Assembly: GCA_015655315.1 (NCBI GenBank) | Contig: JAATFH010000348.1 | Span: 1 to 41,353, forward strand | Length of the DNA stretch: 41,353 nucleotides | Reading direction: 5' to 3' | Origin: Terriglobales bacterium | GTDB taxonomy: Bacteria > Acidobacteriota > Terriglobia > Terriglobales > Acidobacteriaceae | Part shown: piece after piece, positions 7,781-15,748 of the stretch | Numbering within the stretch: the stretch's first letter is position 1 | How the letters are laid out: each line of letters opens with the position of its first letter | The notes under the pieces: generated by a model | Database searches by the model: none | The model's input: only the letters and a program-made list of their open reading frames with translations | Told to the model about the DNA's origin: nothing | Program-made: the position numbers and the translations under genes

Positions 7781-9127
7781 ATGACAAGGGGTGTGGATCG
7801 TCGCACATTTCTAAAAGGCGCGGCAGCCTCGGCAGCTGTGGTTGCGCCGTCCAGCGCGTATGCCGCAGCGCCGGCCTCGGCTCCCGACACACCGCAGCCG
7901 TCGCCGCGGAAACCGGTGCCGTCTTCCGGTCTCTCGCAAAAGGGACTGAACCGCATGTACGGCGTCATGACCGATTACGTCGACAACGGCGAAGTTCCGG
8001 GAATCGTCACACTGGTCAGCCGGCGGGGCGAGGTCGATGTGAACGCGATCGGCATGAAGAAGATCGGCGAGAACAACGCGGTCCAGCGCGATACCATCTT
8101 CCGCATCTCCTCCATGACGAAACCGATCACCGCGGCGGCCGCCATGATCCTGATTGAAGAATGCGTGCTGCGTCTGGACGACCCCGTGGACCGACTGCTG
8201 CCGGAACTGGCCAATCGCAAGGTCCTGAAACGCATCGACGGGAAGCTCGATGACACGGTGCCCGCCCGGCGCCAGATTACGGTGCGCGACCTGCTGACCT
8301 TCCGCATGGGCTTTGGCCTGGTGATGGGTACGCCGGACGCATATCCGATTCTGAAGGCGGCGAACGAACTGCAAATCGGCATGGGTGCGCCGATCCCAGC
8401 CTCTATGTCCGCTCCCGATGAGTGGATACACCGATTGGGAACACTTCCCCTCATGCACCAGCCAGGCGAGATGTGGATGTACAACACCTCGGCGGATGTT
8501 CTCGGCGTCCTGATAGCCCGCGCATCGGGCCAGCCCTTCGATATCTTTCTGCGGGAACGGGTCTTCGGCCCGCTGGGGATGAAGGACACTGGGTTCAGCG
8601 TACCGGCGGAAAAAATTGGACGCTTTGCAACCAGCTACTGGCTCAATCCGCAAACCGGGAAGCTGGAAGTATTCGACGAGGCCGACACCGGCCAGTGGAG
8701 CCGTCCGCCAGCTTTTTCTTCGGGCTCGGGCGGACTGGTTTCTACCATCGACGACTACTTCGCATTCAGCGAACTGCTGCTGAATACCTCAAAGCGCACT
8801 ACGCCGCGCATCCTCTCCCAGCGATCGGTTGAGTTGATGAGGATGGATCAGTTGACTCCCGAACAAAAGGCAATATCCGGACTGGTGCCCGGTTACTTTG
8901 ACAGCCATGGCTGGGGCTTCGGCATGTCCATCGTTACCCGGCGCACCGATCTCACCGGAAGTGTCGGAACCTTCGGCTGGGATGGCGGTTTGGGAACGTC
9001 GTGGGCTGCCGATCCGAAAGAAGGCCTGACCACCATCCTGATGACGCAGCGCGCCTGGAGTTCGCCCAGCCAGCCAAATGTATGTCTCGACTTCCGGACC
9101 TCGGCGTACCTGACAATTGAGGACTGA
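7781..9127 (+). CDS. Tat-exported serine hydrolase (class C beta-lactamase-like)
   Basis: Member of the beta-lactamase-related/penicillin-binding-protein-like serine hydrolase group (esterase EstB, D-aminopeptidase and AmpC relatives). The 448-residue protein starts with a twin-arginine signal (DRRTFLKGAAASAAVV, cleavage near the YAA at 27-29), so it folds in the cytoplasm and is exported to the periplasm. The catalytic S-x-x-K is SMTK at 111-114, the tyrosine motif is YNTS near 234-237, and a C-terminal GWDGGLGTSW segment supplies the third active-site edge. AAAGG lies shortly before the ATG. Most relatives are esterases or transacylases rather than antibiotic-resistance enzymes; the substrate is unknown. 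Confidence 0.9.
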   Translation: MTRGVDRRTFLKGAAASAAVVAPSSAYAAAPASAPDTPQPSPRKPVPSSGLSQKGLNRMYGVMTDYVDNGEVPGIVTLVSRRGEVDVNAIGMKKIGENNAVQRDTIFRISSMTKPITAAAAMILIEECVLRLDDPVDRLLPELANRKVLKRIDGKLDDTVPARRQITVRDLLTFRMGFGLVMGTPDAYPILKAANELQIGMGAPIPASMSAPDEWIHRLGTLPLMHQPGEMWMYNTSADVLGVLIARASGQPFDIFLRERVFGPLGMKDTGFSVPAEKIGRFATSYWLNPQTGKLEVFDEADTGQWSRPPAFSSGSGGLVSTIDDYFAFSELLLNTSKRTTPRILSQRSVELMRMDQLTPEQKAISGLVPGYFDSHGWGFGMSIVTRRTDLTGSVGTFGWDGGLGTSWAADPKEGLTTILMTQRAWSSPSQPNVCLDFRTSAYLTIED

Positions 9128-9162
9128 GCCGGATATCCTGAAACGGCTGTTGCCCCGTCAGA

Positions 9163-9993
9163 GTGGTGAGGCCAGCGTATGATACGAAGAAAGCCCGATC
9201 AAGGACGGCGAGGTTGCACCAAGTAGATCCTGATTACAGTATTGTCGTTCCCGCCTATAACGAAAGTGCGCGCATAGGGCAGACGTTAGAGCGCATACTG
9301 GACTGCGTCCACAGTCGCGGCTGGCATGCCGAAGTGCTGGTCGTTAACGATGGCTCGACTGATTCGACTGCGGCCATCGTGGAAGAGTTCGCCGCCAAGG
9401 ATCCTATCGTTCGGCTCATCAACAACTCCAGCAATCGCGGCAAAGGATACAGCGTCCGCAACGGCATGCTGCAGGGTCTGGGCGCGATCGTAATGTTTAC
9501 CGATGCCGATCTCTCTTCGCCGATGGAAGAGGCGGAGCTGCTCTTCGCGGCCATTCGCGAAGGAGTCGATATTGCCATTGGCTCCCGCTGGCTCGAAGTC
9601 AAGCGGCAGACGCTGCGGCAACCCCTATACCGGCGCTTTTTCGGACGATGTTTCAATGCCGTTACGCGTCTGGTCATGTCTCTGCCTTTTGCCGACACGC
9701 AATGCGGCTTCAAGGCTTTTACCCGTCAGGCCGCGCAGACTGTCTTTCAGCTGCAACGCATCGAGCGCTGGGGCTTCGACCCGGAGATTCTGTTTATCGG
9801 TATCAAGCGCGGCTATTCCATCCGCGAGGTGCCGGTTACCTGGGGACATGACGAGCGATCCCGTATCAGCTACCTGAAGGATGGACTCAAAATGCTGGAA
9901 GAGCTTGTCTATATCCGCTGGAATGCGCTCACCGGTGTCTATAACAAACCAGTAAAAGAGCTGGAGCCTGAGGTACCGGTCACCCGGTCCTAG
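9163..9993 (+). CDS. family 2 glycosyltransferase, dolichyl/polyprenyl-phosphate sugar synthase-like
   Basis: GT-A fold glycosyltransferase resembling dolichyl-phosphate glucosyl- and mannosyl-transferases, which load a sugar from a nucleotide donor onto a polyprenyl phosphate. Landmarks are YSIVVPAYNES at the N-terminus, VVNDGSTDST, NRGKGYSVRNGML, the metal-binding FTDADLSSP and the QCGFKAF and RWGFDPEIL segments. There is no membrane helix in the C-terminal part, so it is probably peripheral. The frame opens with GTG at 9163, but the family homology begins right after TTG 9214, which has AAGGA about ten bases upstream. The true start may be 9214, giving 259 residues. No polysaccharide cluster is adjacent. 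Confidence 0.9.
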   Translation: MVRPAYDTKKARSRTARLHQVDPDYSIVVPAYNESARIGQTLERILDCVHSRGWHAEVLVVNDGSTDSTAAIVEEFAAKDPIVRLINNSSNRGKGYSVRNGMLQGLGAIVMFTDADLSSPMEEAELLFAAIREGVDIAIGSRWLEVKRQTLRQPLYRRFFGRCFNAVTRLVMSLPFADTQCGFKAFTRQAAQTVFQLQRIERWGFDPEILFIGIKRGYSIREVPVTWGHDERSRISYLKDGLKMLEELVYIRWNALTGVYNKPVKELEPEVPVTRS

Positions 9994-10042
9994 GCGGTAT
10001 CGATATATAAGCGCAAGCGAAAGTATTTATTTCAACGAAGAA

Positions 10043-10168
10043 TTGTCATCCTGAGCCGAGGCGAAGGATCTGTTTTCTTTTCGGTCGGTAGAAATATAGG
10101 CGGGAAAAAGCAGATCCTTCGACTGCGTATGACGCAAAAAACGCGTCATACTCCGCTCAGGATGACAA
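10043..10168. repeat. palindromic dispersed repeat, copy 1
   Basis: A 126-bp non-coding element with nested inverted repeats. The outer pair is TTGTCATCCTGAG (10043-10055) and CTCAGGATGACAA (10156-10168). Inside it are GAAGGATCTG (10063-10072) with CAGATCCTTC (10111-10120), and GTATGACGC (10127-10135) with GCGTCATAC (10143-10151). Part of it, plus about 30 bases of right flank, recurs inverted at the window end (41258-41353). It carries no coding sequence and resembles a REP/BIME-like or MITE-like family. Confidence 0.8.
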
Positions 10169-10241
10169 CCAAGGTGTTCTATATGTCGATACGACCCAGG
10201 CGGTATGCCAATACACCCTAAGTAATCGCTTACAGAAAGCA

Positions 10242-10265
10242 AAACCGCCCATCTCTGGGCGGTTT
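10242..10265 (-). terminator. terminator-like hairpin after the small Cys protein gene
   Basis: AAACCGCCC (10242-10250) and GGGCGGTTT (10257-10265) form a perfect 9-bp stem with a 6-base loop. On the minus strand the stem ends in TTT followed by TGC, so the U tract is short. It lies 27 bases past the stop of the gene at 10293-10577. Confidence 0.7.
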
Positions 10266-10292
10266 GTCAATGACCGGGTGACGGAATCCGAA

Positions 10293-10577
10293 TCATGAAG
10301 CCAGGACGCTGATGCCTGCTATCTCTGACGCTTTTTCCCTGGTAACGCTCATGTGGACGGGGCGCTTGGGTACGAGACGAACGCCTGTTTCGATTCCCTG
10401 TTCTATACGGAACTGCAGAGAACAAGTCCCGCACAGCCAGAAATGCTCCAGGTGATGGCTTCGTTTCTCGCCAGCAGCACTGACGGAACGGTCCTGTACG
10501 TCGAAGACAAAGATTCGGCCCTCGCGCAAATAGTGCAGGGGCTTGGCACACTTAGGATTCGCGCGGTTACTTACCAT
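10293..10577 (-). CDS. conserved-looking small hypothetical protein with paired Cys motif
   Basis: A 94-residue protein with a good ribosome site (GGAGAA a few bases before the ATG at 10577) and a hairpin terminator downstream, both supporting a real gene. It has Cys10 in NPKCAKP, a GRIFVFDV strand, then HHLEHFWLCGTCS with a CxxC and a histidine cluster, and a hydrophobic-basic tail. The Cys/His layout suggests a small metal-binding, zinc-ribbon-like fold with an incomplete first pair (one Cys instead of two). I do not know a named family. It stands alone and divergent from the proline dehydrogenase gene. Confidence 0.7.
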   Translation of the reverse strand: MVSNRANPKCAKPLHYLREGRIFVFDVQDRSVSAAGEKRSHHLEHFWLCGTCSLQFRIEQGIETGVRLVPKRPVHMSVTREKASEIAGISVLAS

Positions 10578-10880
10578 CTTAGTTCTCCACTACGCCTTTG
10601 CGGTTTCCCGTGCGGGCGCCGACTTAAGTAGTTTTCCCTCTGAACGCTGGAGGATACTCCCCCAGCCATGAACGTGGGCTTTTTGCTCATGTTTTCTAAC
10701 TAACAATTCTCTGATGCAAAGTGTTGCCAGTTTGTTACCAGGAATCAGTAACACTTACATGGAATTTAATAATTCCAGCAAAAACTTACAGGCCCGGAAG
10801 AAAGGTTTTACTCAACACGCAGAGCGAATCACGCTCGATGCATTATGCGAAAATGAGAGGTTCGCTCATTTTAGAACAAT
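10578..10880. other. 303-bp divergent intergenic region with a leader hairpin
   Basis: This region separates the small Cys protein gene from proline dehydrogenase. The plus-strand end holds a perfect 8-bp hairpin, AAAATGAG (10850-10857) and CTCATTTT (10865-10872), eight bases before the dehydrogenase ATG and with no Shine-Dalgarno site between. The remainder is AT-rich and shows no gene. Confidence 0.5.
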
Positions 10881-11807
10881 ATGCCTATACTGCGCTCTAC
10901 TTTTATTGCCCTTTCCCGTAACGCAACTCTCAGAAGTTTCTCCGAACGGTCAGCGCTGGGCCGCCGGATGTCCTCCCGTTTTGTCGCCGGAATGACTCTT
11001 GACGAAGTCGTCCATGCCGCCGAGGCGCTCCAGCGCCTCGGCATCGCCTCCACCCTCGACAGCCTGGGCGAAAACGTCTCCACGCCGGAAGAGGCCCGTC
11101 ACTCCGCCGATATCTACCACCGGCTCCTCGACGCGATCCATACCCGTAAACTAGACGCCAACGTCAGCGTAAAGCTCACGCAGATGGGAATGGACCTCGA
11201 TCCGGGCCTGGCCGAGGAGATCGTCGCCCAGCTGGTCGAACATGCCGTGGCCGCAGACACCTTTGTTCGCGTCGATATGGAGGGCAGCGAGTACACCCGG
11301 GCCACTATCGACATGGTCCGCCGCCTGCACGCCATCCCGCAAAACCGGGGCCGCGTCGGCATCGTCATTCAGGCCTATCTCTACCGCAGCGAAGAAGATA
11401 TCCGCACTTTGACGAGTGAAGGCATCCGCATCCGCCTGTGTAAAGGCGCTTACAAAGAACCGGCCAATCTGGCGTTTCCGGAAAAGAAAGACGTGGACGC
11501 AAACTTCGTGAAACTGACTCAGATCCTGCTCACCAGCGGCATCTATCACGGCATAGCCACCCACGACGAGCACATGATCGCCGCGACCCAAAAACTCGTT
11601 CGCGAGCACAGCATCGACCCGAAGACCTTCGAGTTTCAGATGCTCTACGGAGTTCGCCGCGACCTCCAGAAGTCCCTCGTCCGCGAAGGCTTCAACACCC
11701 GCGTCTATGTTCCCTTTGGAACCGAATGGTATCCGTACTTCATGCGTCGCCTCGCTGAGCGCCCCGCAAATGCGCTCTTTATCGCCAAAAACATGCTCAA
11801 ACAGTAG
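10881..11807 (+). CDS. proline dehydrogenase (monofunctional, FAD)
   Basis: Oxidises L-proline to pyrroline-5-carboxylate and passes electrons via FAD to the quinone pool. The 308-residue protein is the stand-alone PRODH barrel found in Gram-positives and acidobacteria rather than the large PutA fusion. Family features are VSVKLTQMG near the N-terminal third, FVRVDMEGSEYT, the IRLCKGAYKEP segment, IATHDE, FQMLYGVRRDLQ and the C-terminal RVYVPFGTEWYPYFMRRLAERPAN with the arginines that bind the proline carboxylate. The start at ATG 10881 agrees with the family N-terminus. No pyrroline-5-carboxylate dehydrogenase is in the window. Confidence 0.94.
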   Translation: MPILRSTFIALSRNATLRSFSERSALGRRMSSRFVAGMTLDEVVHAAEALQRLGIASTLDSLGENVSTPEEARHSADIYHRLLDAIHTRKLDANVSVKLTQMGMDLDPGLAEEIVAQLVEHAVAADTFVRVDMEGSEYTRATIDMVRRLHAIPQNRGRVGIVIQAYLYRSEEDIRTLTSEGIRIRLCKGAYKEPANLAFPEKKDVDANFVKLTQILLTSGIYHGIATHDEHMIAATQKLVREHSIDPKTFEFQMLYGVRRDLQKSLVREGFNTRVYVPFGTEWYPYFMRRLAERPANALFIAKNMLKQ

Positions 11808-11853
11808 TTTTTCGCGCGATCCCGCCGTCGAATACTACCTATCACTTTTGCCA

Positions 11854-11900
11854 TTGACACTCTATCCATAGATAATCTATACCTACGAACAAGATCGTAG
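11854..11900 (+). promoter_or_regulatory. promoter with overlapping palindromic operator upstream of the permease
   Basis: A perfect -35 TTGACA at 11854-11859 is followed after 18 bases by TATACC at 11878-11883. A perfect 13-bp palindrome ATAGAT-A-ATCTAT (11868-11880) covers the spacer and -10, and a second inverted repeat CTACG/CGTAG (11883-11887, 11896-11900) lies just downstream near the expected start site. This is how repressor operators are typically laid out. Acidobacterial permeases of this family are often under PadR regulators, but none is encoded here. Confidence 0.6.
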
Positions 11901-11959
11901 ATAGTGGGGAACCCGACCCACCCTCGGCCCGTATCTCTGAAAACAGGCAGGAATTCTCT

Positions 11960-14605
11960 ATGCAAGCCATGACGCTCTTCCTCCGAAAGCTGCGCATCCT
12001 GTTCAGCCGCGACCGCTTCAATCGAGAATTAGACGAAGAAATGGCCTTCCACCGTGAACAGGCTCAGCAGGAGATGCAATCCGACGGCATGCCTGCGGAC
12101 ACGGCGCGCTACGCTGCGAGACGGCAGTTCGGCAATGAAACGCGAGTCAAAGAAAAGAGCCACGAAATCGTCGGCTTCCGCATGGAGAGCGTCTGGCAGG
12201 ATCTCCGTTTTTCCCTCCGGCAGCTGCACAAGAATCCCGGCTTCGCCAGCATCGCCATATTGGTGCTGACACTGGGCATCGCCGCCAGTGTCGCTATCTT
12301 CTCGTTCGTGGATGCAGCGCTGATCAAGCCGCTGCCCTACCAGAATCCATCCCGGCTCGTCGGCGTCTATGAGGCCGCCACGTTCTGCCCGCACTGCAAT
12401 CTTTCCTACCAGGACTATCTTGACTGGAAAAAGGACAACAAGGTTTTCAGCTCATTCGACGCCTGGGGCTGGGCCAATTACCTCTGGAAAAGCCCTGCGG
12501 GCGTGCAGCCGATTCCCGCCGCTCGTGTAGCGGGAGGATTCTTTCAGACGCTGGGCGTAACTCCGGCTTTGGGGCGCGTTTTCAACGATGGCGATGACAC
12601 TCCCTCTGCACCCCGCACCGTGCTGCTCAGCTACAACTCATGGCAGAAACGCTTTGGCGGCAGGCGGGATGTCGTCGGCCAATCGATGACGCTTGATGAC
12701 GCCTCCTATACCGTGATCGGCGTGTTGCCGCGCGACTTCCACTTCGCTCCGCGCGGAGCCGCCGAGTTCTGGACCACGCTGCACGATCCAAACAGCTGCG
12801 AAAAGCGGCGCGGCTGCCATAGCCTTTTTGGCATAGCGCGGCTTAAAGATGGCGTCACCGTCCAGACCGCGTTTGCCAATATGAAATCGATCGCAGCGCA
12901 GCTGGAAAAGCAATATCCCAGCTCCAATCTTGGACAGGGCGCGCTGGTCATGCCTTTGAGCGAAGCCATCGTCGGCGATATTCGCCCGATTCTGCTTGTG
13001 CTGCTGAGCGGTGCCGGACTGCTGCTGCTCATCGCCTGCGTCAATGTTGCCAGCCTGCTCCTGGTCCGCGCGGAAAACCGCAAGCGCGAAATGGCCGTGC
13101 GCGGAGCACTCGGCGCTTCGCCTGCCCGGCTCATACGCCAGTTCATTACTGAAGGTCTGGTGCTGGTTGCCGCCGCCGCTGTTTCAGGTCTCGCTCTCGC
13201 CTATGGAGCCATTCACCTGCTCCTCAAATTGATCCCGGAAGAGATGCTGGCCGGGATGCCCTATCTCCAGAGTATCGGCTTGACGCCGCACGTGCTGGCA
13301 TTCGCCGCCATACTCGCGTTGTTTGCCGCGGCGATCTTCTCTCTCACTCCAGCGTTGCGCCTCTCCGTGTCGAACCTGCGCGAAGACCTCGCCGAAGGCG
13401 GACGCAGTTCTGCAGGAGTGACCTGGAAACGGCTCGGCTCGAATCTCGTTGCGCTGGAACTGGCTATCGCGGTGGTGCTGCTCGCAGGCGCAGGACTGCT
13501 GGGCAAGAGCTTTTACCGCCTGCTTCACGTTGAGCTGAATTTCAACCCGGACCACCTGGCCATGCTCGATATCGCGGCACCCGACGCAAGCTATGGAAAA
13601 GAGCCGCAGTCCATCGCGCTCTCAAAGCAGGTGCTGAGCCGCATCGCCAGCATACCGGGCGTGATCTCTGTGAGCCACACCAGCATGACTCCGGTCCAAT
13701 GCAATTGCAACACGACATGGTTCAGAGTGCTCGGCAAGCCCTATCATGGAGAGCACAACGACGCCCCTGAACGCGAAGTCACGGTGGAATTCTTCAAGAC
13801 CATCCAGGCAAAGCTGATACGCGGCCGCTTCTATACCGAGGCCGACAACGCCTCCTCCACCCCTGTCGTCATCATTAACCAGACGCTGGCGAAACAATTC
13901 TTTCCCGGCGAAGATCCCATCGGCAAAATGATCGGCGACACCGAGCTCTCGCCGAAGTCGATGCGGCAGATCGTCGGAGTCGTCGATGATATCCGCGAAG
14001 GCGGCCTCGACCAGGAGATACGCCCCGCCGTCTATTACCCCTTCGATCAATCGGCGGAAGACGGTTTTTCTGTTGTCGCCCGCACCGCGCAGGACCCGAA
14101 GGCCGTGCTGCAGTCTATGGTTGCAGTTATCCATCAGATTGATCCGAATATCGGCGTCAGAAACGAAGTAACGATGACGCAGCAGATCAACGATTCAGGG
14201 ACCGCCTACATGCATCGGTCGTCTGCCTGGCTGGTGGGTGGTTTCGCAGCTCTCGCGCTTCTGCTCAGCGTTGTCGGGCTGTACGGAGTCATTGCCTACT
14301 CGGTGAGCCAGCGAACGCGCGAGATCGGAGTGCGCATGGCGCTGGGCGCGCAGCGCAGCTCTGTCTATCAGCTCATTTTGAAAGAAGCAGGCTGGCTGAT
14401 TGTGCTGGGCATCGTTGCCGGACTGGCGGGTTCGCTCGCCTTCACCGCACTGATGGGCAAACTGCTCTTCGGAGTCCATTCGTGGGATGTGCCTACCCTT
14501 GCCGCCGTCGCTCTCCTGCTTGGGTTCTCAGCCTTGTTTGCCAGCTACATTCCAGCCCGCCGCGCCGCATCGGTCAATCCGGTGGAGGCGCTGCGGGCCG
14601 AATAA
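11960..14605 (+). CDS. ADOP-type duplicated FtsX/MacB-like permease
   Basis: Large inner-membrane permease of the MacB/FtsX superfamily, in the acidobacterial duplicated form without a partner ATPase gene. In 881 residues it shows a basic N-terminal permease-associated segment (LRKLRILFSRDRFNRELDEEM to about residue 75), a first membrane helix near 97-120, a periplasmic MacB core, three helices near 330-470 forming the first FtsX domain, then a second periplasmic domain and a terminal FtsX domain with three helices (about 755-875). The characteristic motifs REMAVRGALGASPARL and REIGVRMALGAQRSSV mark the two repeats. The first periplasmic domain holds FCPHCNL, a CxxC. Function is not established; efflux or lipoprotein/cell-envelope mechanotransmission are the usual suggestions. 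AGGA precedes the ATG. Confidence 0.9.
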   Translation: MQAMTLFLRKLRILFSRDRFNRELDEEMAFHREQAQQEMQSDGMPADTARYAARRQFGNETRVKEKSHEIVGFRMESVWQDLRFSLRQLHKNPGFASIAILVLTLGIAASVAIFSFVDAALIKPLPYQNPSRLVGVYEAATFCPHCNLSYQDYLDWKKDNKVFSSFDAWGWANYLWKSPAGVQPIPAARVAGGFFQTLGVTPALGRVFNDGDDTPSAPRTVLLSYNSWQKRFGGRRDVVGQSMTLDDASYTVIGVLPRDFHFAPRGAAEFWTTLHDPNSCEKRRGCHSLFGIARLKDGVTVQTAFANMKSIAAQLEKQYPSSNLGQGALVMPLSEAIVGDIRPILLVLLSGAGLLLLIACVNVASLLLVRAENRKREMAVRGALGASPARLIRQFITEGLVLVAAAAVSGLALAYGAIHLLLKLIPEEMLAGMPYLQSIGLTPHVLAFAAILALFAAAIFSLTPALRLSVSNLREDLAEGGRSSAGVTWKRLGSNLVALELAIAVVLLAGAGLLGKSFYRLLHVELNFNPDHLAMLDIAAPDASYGKEPQSIALSKQVLSRIASIPGVISVSHTSMTPVQCNCNTTWFRVLGKPYHGEHNDAPEREVTVEFFKTIQAKLIRGRFYTEADNASSTPVVIINQTLAKQFFPGEDPIGKMIGDTELSPKSMRQIVGVVDDIREGGLDQEIRPAVYYPFDQSAEDGFSVVARTAQDPKAVLQSMVAVIHQIDPNIGVRNEVTMTQQINDSGTAYMHRSSAWLVGGFAALALLLSVVGLYGVIAYSVSQRTREIGVRMALGAQRSSVYQLILKEAGWLIVLGIVAGLAGSLAFTALMGKLLFGVHSWDVPTLAAVALLLGFSALFASYIPARRAASVNPVEALRAE

Positions 14606-14622
14606 TCGGAGGCCCCTCGCTG

Positions 14623-14657
14623 TGTCAGGAGATAACGGTGAGGGTGCTCACCTGACA
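14623..14657 (+). terminator. alternative hairpins after the permease gene
   Basis: Outer arms TGTCAGG (14623-14629) and CCTGACA (14651-14657) enclose a second perfect stem GGTGAG-GGTG-CTCACC (14637-14652); the two share bases at one edge, so they compete or stack. No U-run follows. It lies 18 bases after the permease stop and before the convergent AraC gene. Confidence 0.4.
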
Positions 14658-14757
14658 GGAAAACAATCGAGGTCGTTGGCGAATACGATCGGGCCTGCAT
14701 ACCGACGCTTGATGCCGAAAGCGAATGGATCTAAGAAGCAGGCCTCCACTGTGGGTC

Positions 14758-15534
14758 CTATGCCGAAGCGTACTGGCTCGGCAGCTTTCCGGTGACTCGC
14801 TTGAACATGGCGGTGAATGCCCACGCGGTGTCATAGCCTAACAATTCCGCGATCTCCACGAGTGGCTTTCCTTCCGTCAGCATCGGAATCGCAACGAAGG
14901 TGCGAATCTGATCTCGCCATGTCTGAAAGGTCAGCTCCGTCTCTTTGCGAACCAGCCTGGTAAGCGTGCGCGGGGACATATCGAACCTGGCCGCCCACTG
15001 CTCCACAGTGCTTGCATCCCCGGGGTTGCCGAGAAGCGATTGCTCCATCCGTTGCAGCCGCCCATCTCGAAGAGACGGCAGGCTGACGGGATGGATCGGT
15101 GTCCAATCGATTTCGCCCAACAAGGATTTCACGATCTGTCCATCCTGTCCGTCTTCGTCATACTCGATCGGCATCCTGACGACGCGCAGCACAAGCTCGT
15201 GCAGCAGTGAAGAGACGCGCAGCATTCGCGGAGCCTTCGGCAAGACGACAACATCGACAGCTGGATCGATATACAGTGTGCTCATCTCAAGCTGTCCAAT
15301 GCTTCCGGTCTGATGCAGATAACCGGCAGGCAGCCAGACCGCACGTTTCGGCGGAACGATCCAGCAGCCAAGGTCCATCGTGAGCCGCATGCTTCCAGAA
15401 GCGGCATACAGAAACTGTGACCGCGTGTGGGAATGCAGGTATCCCGCATACCCGGGCGGGTAGCTCTTTGCCATCGCCGCAACAGGGCGAGGCACGGTTT
15501 GCAGATATTCGTGATCTTCGGATCGCTTCGCCAT
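14758..15534 (-). CDS. AraC-family transcriptional regulator
   Basis: Cytoplasmic regulator of 258 residues. The N-terminal cupin-like ligand domain has HSHTRSQFLYA, SGSMRL and WLPAGYLHQ (about 30-75), as in the NimR/YeaM subgroup. The C-terminal pair of helix-turn-helix motifs spans about 160-258, with MSPRTLTRLVRKETELTFQTWRDQ and LLGYDTAWAFTAMFKRVTGKLPSQY. It is transcribed divergently from the TonB receptor-PepSY operon and most likely controls it in response to a siderophore or related ligand. No good ribosome site stands before ATG 15534, so the start is uncertain; the next ATG is at 15474. Confidence 0.9.
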   Translation of the reverse strand: MAKRSEDHEYLQTVPRPVAAMAKSYPPGYAGYLHSHTRSQFLYAASGSMRLTMDLGCWIVPPKRAVWLPAGYLHQTGSIGQLEMSTLYIDPAVDVVVLPKAPRMLRVSSLLHELVLRVVRMPIEYDEDGQDGQIVKSLLGEIDWTPIHPVSLPSLRDGRLQRMEQSLLGNPGDASTVEQWAARFDMSPRTLTRLVRKETELTFQTWRDQIRTFVAIPMLTEGKPLVEIAELLGYDTAWAFTAMFKRVTGKLPSQYASA

Positions 15535-15550
15535 GACCGGATCTAAGTAG

Positions 15551-15577
15551 GACGTGACTCCTTACGAGGAGCACGTC
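15551..15577. promoter_or_regulatory. imperfect palindrome in the AraC-receptor intergenic region
   Basis: GACGTGACTCCT (15551-15562), a TACG loop, and AGGAGCACGTC (15567-15577) pair over eleven bases with one bulged base. It begins 17 bases upstream of the AraC start codon and would form a hairpin in its leader RNA or serve as an operator. Confidence 0.45.
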
Positions 15578-15626
15578 ATTTTCTTATTCGATATTCTACT
15601 CGGACTGAACTAGTCGTATATATGAT

Positions 15627-15651
15627 CCTCGCGGCAGTCTTTTGGCGAAGC
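15627..15651. repeat. short dispersed repeat, copy A
   Basis: About 25 bases with the core CAGTCTT(TT)GGCGAAGC recur, with small changes, at 19586-19610. In this copy CCTCGCGG (15627-15634) also pairs with CCGCGAGG (15653-15660) to make a stem around the core. The two copies bracket the receptor-PepSY operon. Confidence 0.5.
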
Positions 15652-15748
15652 ACCGCGAGGACCTGAGATCGACAACCTGAAGGCTGACGACTGCTCCCAG
15701 TCCAGTGCAGCGGCACGCCCTCGGGTAAAGAACGAAAGGTGCGTGTTT

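Noticed and set aside
7425-7784. 119-codon plus-strand frame overlapping the serine hydrolase start by four bases
   Set aside because: Arg/Pro/Ser-rich product without motif or ribosome site; the overlap is probably chance.
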